In this document: in pieces, positions 14,067 through 16,237 of the stretch
How the letters are laid out: each line of letters starts with the position of its first letter
Numbering within the stretch: the first letter of the stretch is position 1
Assembly: GCA_947385505.1 (NCBI GenBank)
Contig: CANDLP010000011.1
Coordinates: forward strand, 1 to 16,237
Reading direction: 5' to 3'
Source: an uncultured Clostridia bacterium
GTDB taxonomy: Bacteria > Bacillota > Clostridia > Oscillospirales > Ruminococcaceae
DNA: 16,237 nt
Made by a program: the position numbers and the translations under genes
Notes under the pieces: generated by a model
The model's database searches: none
Told to the model about the DNA's origin: nothing
What the model saw: the letters and a program-made list of their open reading frames with translations, nothing else

Positions 14067-14483
14067 TAAAATTTCGAGGTAAAATGTACTTTGACGCGGA
14101 TCAAATTTGTTAAAAAGTATTTCTATACCGCAGAAGCTGACGAAACCGCTGTTTTCTCTTGTCCCCAAATGTTCCCACGCAATGCCGTAAGCGTTTTCAT
14201 AAAACAGCGGCTACGGCTGCTTCCAAGGTATAAGCAGACGATAATATTTTCGATTTTCACGTAAAATTTTTATGGAAAAAACCTTCATACTAATCCCTTT
14301 TTGACCTGACGTAATATCCGCAGGTAAAAAAGGGATTGCTCCCAAAGCACTAATCCCGCAGTTTAAAAAGGGATTAGTATCAGACAGTTCAACAGTCTGC
14401 GCCAAATAAATTCGTTTTTTACCTTTATGTAATGTAAAATCACAAAAACACGTTTTTGTTACATCTTTTTTTAAAAATGCCAT
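14037..14483 (-). pseudogene. Decayed gene of unknown function, broken by a palindromic element and a stop codon
   Basis: Read on the - strand from ATG 14483, the frame gives a protein-like start (DFTLHKGKKRIYLAQTVELSD) and then runs through the inverted-repeat element at 14287-14380. It resumes as MKVFSIKILRENRKYYRLL, hits TAG at 14211-14213, and continues in the same frame as FYENAYGIAWEHLGTRENSG and FNKFDPRQSTFYLEIL to TAA 14037-14039. The composition around both defects is that of a real protein, and a terminator-like hairpin surrounds the last stop. There is no ribosome binding site before ATG 14483. I do not recognise the family. Alternatively, the two halves may be unrelated leftovers. 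Confidence 0.5.
14287..14380. repeat. 94-bp inverted-repeat element with ATACTAAT termini
   Basis: Perfect 16-bp terminal inverted repeats: ATACTAATCCCTTTTT (14287-14302) and its complement (14365-14380). Inside are ACCTG/CAGGT (14304-14325) and GGGATT/AATCCC (14332-14357), so the layout is again a stem with inner hairpins. The outermost eight bases equal those of the 8183 element and of the left flank of copy 3 at 13028. The element lies inside the decayed gene. No clear target duplication was identified. Confidence 0.8.
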
Positions 14484-14612
14484 TTTATCATTTATCTATC
14501 GTTGATATCGTAATTTGTTTGTTAATGCTTTTGTTATATCACTTTTTGATTTTGTTTTTAATTCTTTGTGCTGACTTGCCGTAGTTTTAACAGCACTGAA
14601 AACAATAATTTT

Positions 14613-15707
14613 TTAAAAGATATGTTCTTTGATTTTATGAATAATTTCCGTAAAACGTTTATCATCTCTGATAAACTCAAACGGCGCTTCGTCAAGCCCC
14701 TTTAGCAGACGTTCATATTCGGTTTCTTCCCATAGCTTTCTGTCATCGGATTTATCGTCTTCTATTTCAGAAAGCCAAAACGCATTGTATTTGGATTTTT
14801 CGGGGCGCTCCTCAAACATTGCCGCATATTTCAGCGCAAGCTCAAGATTCTTAAACGCGGCATCAGCGTTTTTCAGCTTACAATACTCCCGTGCAATCCA
14901 CCTGTAACATACGCTTATCCTCATATTGCAGAATTTATGGTCATCTCCCGTAAGAATGTCAGCAACTTTAATCGCCTTTTCCAAAAGTTCTATGCACTGT
15001 TGGGGCGTAATGTCCTTGCCGCGTGCAAGATGTGAAAGCGTAATTACAGTTAAATCCGAAAAAGTTATAAGGTTGCGCTGATATTGAATATAGGCGTCAT
15101 GCTTGGCATGAATCTTAGGAATAATAACTTCACGGCTGCACCACACCGAAGGCATTTCCTCTGCCGCTTTCAGCGATCCCTCAAAATCGCCGAGTTCCGA
15201 ATAACAATAACAAAGCAATGTTTTTGCCGCATACTCAACCCATGTCGATTTGTCGTCAAGTTTTACTGCCCGTTTACATAAAGCAATTGCTTCTTTTAGA
15301 AGAGCCGTTTGTTCGCTCTTGTTCTGACGGATCGAATTGCTTTTGTTTTTCAATGAAAACGCAAGCTGATATGCAAGCTCCGCGCTGTGAGGATAATTTT
15401 TCACGCCGTCTTTTAACAGCGCAATGCTCCCGTCGATTTTTCCATAATGATTTAACCGCTCGTTTTCGGAAAGCAGTACTGATATTTGTTCGTTGATTTT
15501 ATTGTCCGTTACTCCAAGCAATTCATCAACGCTTATATCGAAATAAGCCGCTATGACAGGCAATAACGAAATATCGGGAGATACCTTTCCGATTTCCCAA
15601 CGGCTGACGGTTTGCGGCGATACACTCAAGAACTCCGAAAGCTGTTCCTGTGTGAGCTGTCTTTCTGTACGTAATTTTTTAATGTTTTCACTAAGCGATA
15701 TAGTCAT
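14613..15707 (-). CDS. XRE-family helix-turn-helix regulator with TPR-like C-terminus
   Basis: This is a 364-residue protein. Residues 4-60 are a classic XRE/Cro-type HTH (LSENIKKLRTERQLTQEQLS, then SVSPQTVSRWEIGKVSPD, ending in FDISVDELLG). The rest is almost wholly helical with TPR-like pairs, for example YPHSAELAYQLAFSLKN, LCKRAVKLDDKSTWVEYAAK, CYSELGDFEGSLKAAEEMP and NLELALKYAAMFEE. This architecture is common in Bacillota, in RNPP-like peptide-responsive regulators and in stand-alone ones; no peptide gene is recognisable beside it. ATG 15707 has AAGGAG 8 nt upstream; GTG 15716 falls in that site. Promoter at 15755-15783. About 130 bp of AT-rich sequence without a clear terminator follows the stop. 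Confidence 0.85.
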   Translation of the reverse strand: MTISLSENIKKLRTERQLTQEQLSEFLSVSPQTVSRWEIGKVSPDISLLPVIAAYFDISVDELLGVTDNKINEQISVLLSENERLNHYGKIDGSIALLKDGVKNYPHSAELAYQLAFSLKNKSNSIRQNKSEQTALLKEAIALCKRAVKLDDKSTWVEYAAKTLLCYCYSELGDFEGSLKAAEEMPSVWCSREVIIPKIHAKHDAYIQYQRNLITFSDLTVITLSHLARGKDITPQQCIELLEKAIKVADILTGDDHKFCNMRISVCYRWIAREYCKLKNADAAFKNLELALKYAAMFEERPEKSKYNAFWLSEIEDDKSDDRKLWEETEYERLLKGLDEAPFEFIRDDKRFTEIIHKIKEHIF

Positions 15708-15754
15708 ATAAACCACTCCTTGATTTGTATTCGCAATTTTTCCTTGCTGATGAA

Positions 15755-15784
15755 ATTATAACACTTAAAACTTGACAGCTCAAG
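15755..15784 (-). promoter_or_regulatory. Promoter and possible operator of the XRE-TPR regulator gene
   Basis: On the - strand, -35 TTGAGC (15778-15783) and -10 TATAAT (15755-15760) are 17 bp apart, about 50 bp before ATG 15707. CTTGA-N4-TCAAG (15771-15784), a perfect inverted repeat, covers the -35 box and could be an autoregulatory XRE operator. A second repeat, TGAGA/TCTCA (15796-15810), lies just upstream. Confidence 0.65.
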
Positions 15785-15929
15785 CGCACAAATGTTGAGA
15801 TAAATTCTCACTTTATGAGTATGGATATTTGATGGTGCCGGTGAAAAAGGTAAAAAACACATTAGAGACATATTTGCTGCACAAATTTTGGTTTTTTTAC
15901 CAAAAAGATCTTTGGAAAGCAAGTAATCA

Positions 15930-16055
15930 AAACCACCAGCTGAGCTGGTGGTTTGAACTCGCCCTAAAAGGGCGGATTACCGGCTATGTCTTAAGACGCT
16001 CCGAATTGTCTGGCAATCGCATCTCTTTCTCAAGCAGCCGCTTAAGCGGCTGTTT
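15930..16055. repeat. Hairpin-rich gene-free stretch
   Basis: Three strong hairpins are visible. At 15930-15954, AAACCACCAGC pairs with GCTGGTGGTTT over a TGA loop. At 15960-15974, CGCCCT pairs with AGGGCG over AAA. At 16035-16052, CAGCCGCTTAAGCGGCTG is a perfect 18-bp palindrome, extendable to 16032-16055. GTCTTAAGAC (15988-15997) is a further short palindrome. The open frame across this region has no ribosome binding site. It may be a structured RNA, a terminator cluster or the end of a mobile element that continues outside the window; I cannot decide. The stretch from 15811 to 15929 shows nothing recognisable. Confidence 0.5.
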
Positions 16056-16105
16056 GTCTTTGCTTACTTATTCTTGCTACGAGTCTGAATAACGAACCGT
16101 GTAAA

Positions 16106-16140
16106 TGTCAATAATATCCAAAAGAAAGGAAGTATTGACA
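16106..16140 (+). promoter_or_regulatory. Inverted repeat enclosing a ribosome binding site
   Basis: TGTCAATA (16106-16113) and TATTGACA (16133-16140) are perfect inverted repeats. The 19-nt loop between them holds AAAGAAAGGAAG, and the last base of the right arm is the A of ATG 16140. In mRNA the hairpin would expose the Shine-Dalgarno in the loop while pairing the bases before the start codon; in DNA it could be an operator. Confidence 0.5.
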
Positions 16141-16196
16141 TGAAAACAAGCAAAAAGATTTTAACGGAAAAAGAAATGGAATTAGGCATTGTTTGA
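16140..16196 (+). CDS. Very short ORF (18 residues), leader peptide or broken gene start
   Basis: ATG 16140 has AGGAAG 7 nt upstream, a good site, and encodes the lysine-rich peptide MKTSKKILTEKEMELGIV before TGA 16194-16196. It is too short to assign. The strong ribosome binding site and the hairpin around it suggest real translation, either as a leader peptide or as the 5' remnant of a longer gene cut by a stop or by an insertion. It has no similarity that I recognise. Confidence 0.35.
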   Translation: MKTSKKILTEKEMELGIV

Positions 16197-16206
16197 AAAA
16201 TAAAAG

Positions 16207-16235
16207 TTGCACAAAAAGACAAAAAAAGGTAAAAT
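16207..16235 (+). promoter_or_regulatory. Predicted promoter reading out of the window
   Basis: -35 TTGCAC (16207-16212), a 17-bp purine-rich spacer and -10 TAAAAT (16230-16235). It starts 10 bp after the stop of the 18-codon ORF and would drive a gene to the right of the window. Confidence 0.5.
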
Positions 16236-16237
16236 AA

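Noticed and set aside
15829..16092. Open frame of 87 codons on the + strand
   Set aside because: No ribosome binding site, crosses several strong hairpins, and the translation shows no domain pattern.

Overview
The window looks like a chromosomal segment from a low-to-moderate GC, Gram-positive gut-type bacterium of the class Clostridia (Bacillota). The evidence is strong AAGGAG-type ribosome binding sites, sigma-A-like promoters, a BceRS/BceAB-type peptide-sensing module and CUT1 sugar permeases. No rRNA, tRNA, CRISPR array or complete insertion sequence was seen. The genus cannot be fixed from the sequence alone.

Left part (1-5039, all + strand). The 3' end of a COG3910-like AAA ATPase is followed by a dispersed palindromic repeat. 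A tightly overlapped operon comes next: two CUT1 sugar ABC permeases, a small membrane-anchored protein resembling the C-terminal end of a HlyD/RND-type adaptor, and a family 59 glycoside hydrolase (galactosylceramidase-like). Genes two to four each start inside an ATGA overlap. No solute-binding protein or ATPase gene is present. The GH59 reading frame is cut by one in-frame TAA, which separates an extra C-terminal beta-sandwich-like domain from an otherwise complete enzyme. The operon probably imports and hydrolyses a beta-galactoside, such as a galactolipid head group.

Middle part (5040-12774). A BceR-like response regulator and a BceS-like two-helix histidine kinase (+ strand) match a BceA ATPase and BceB permease (- strand) about 3 kb away. 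Between them, on the - strand, lie a dGTPase-family dNTP triphosphohydrolase and a membrane diguanylate cyclase. The N-terminus of the cyclase resembles the six-helix S component of ECF vitamin transporters. The bceAB promoter and a possible BceR operator upstream of it are visible, as is a strong promoter with a palindrome in its spacer before the cyclase gene.

Right part (12775-16237). This part has few genes and many repeats. It holds a small MerR/excisionase-type regulator with its own promoter and terminator, a decayed unknown gene interrupted by a palindromic element and a stop codon, and an XRE-type regulator with a TPR-like helical C-terminus. At the right edge is a hairpin-rich stretch with a very short ORF and an outward-facing promoter.

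The most unusual content is the repeat landscape. A 91-bp element (8183-8273) folds on paper into a four-way junction with every base paired except the three loops. A degenerate relative (13855-13957) forms five hairpins with no linker bases. A third element (14287-14380) shares only its ATACTAAT termini with the first. A separate family of long imperfect palindromes occurs three times (361-525, 6833-6938, 13036-13191).
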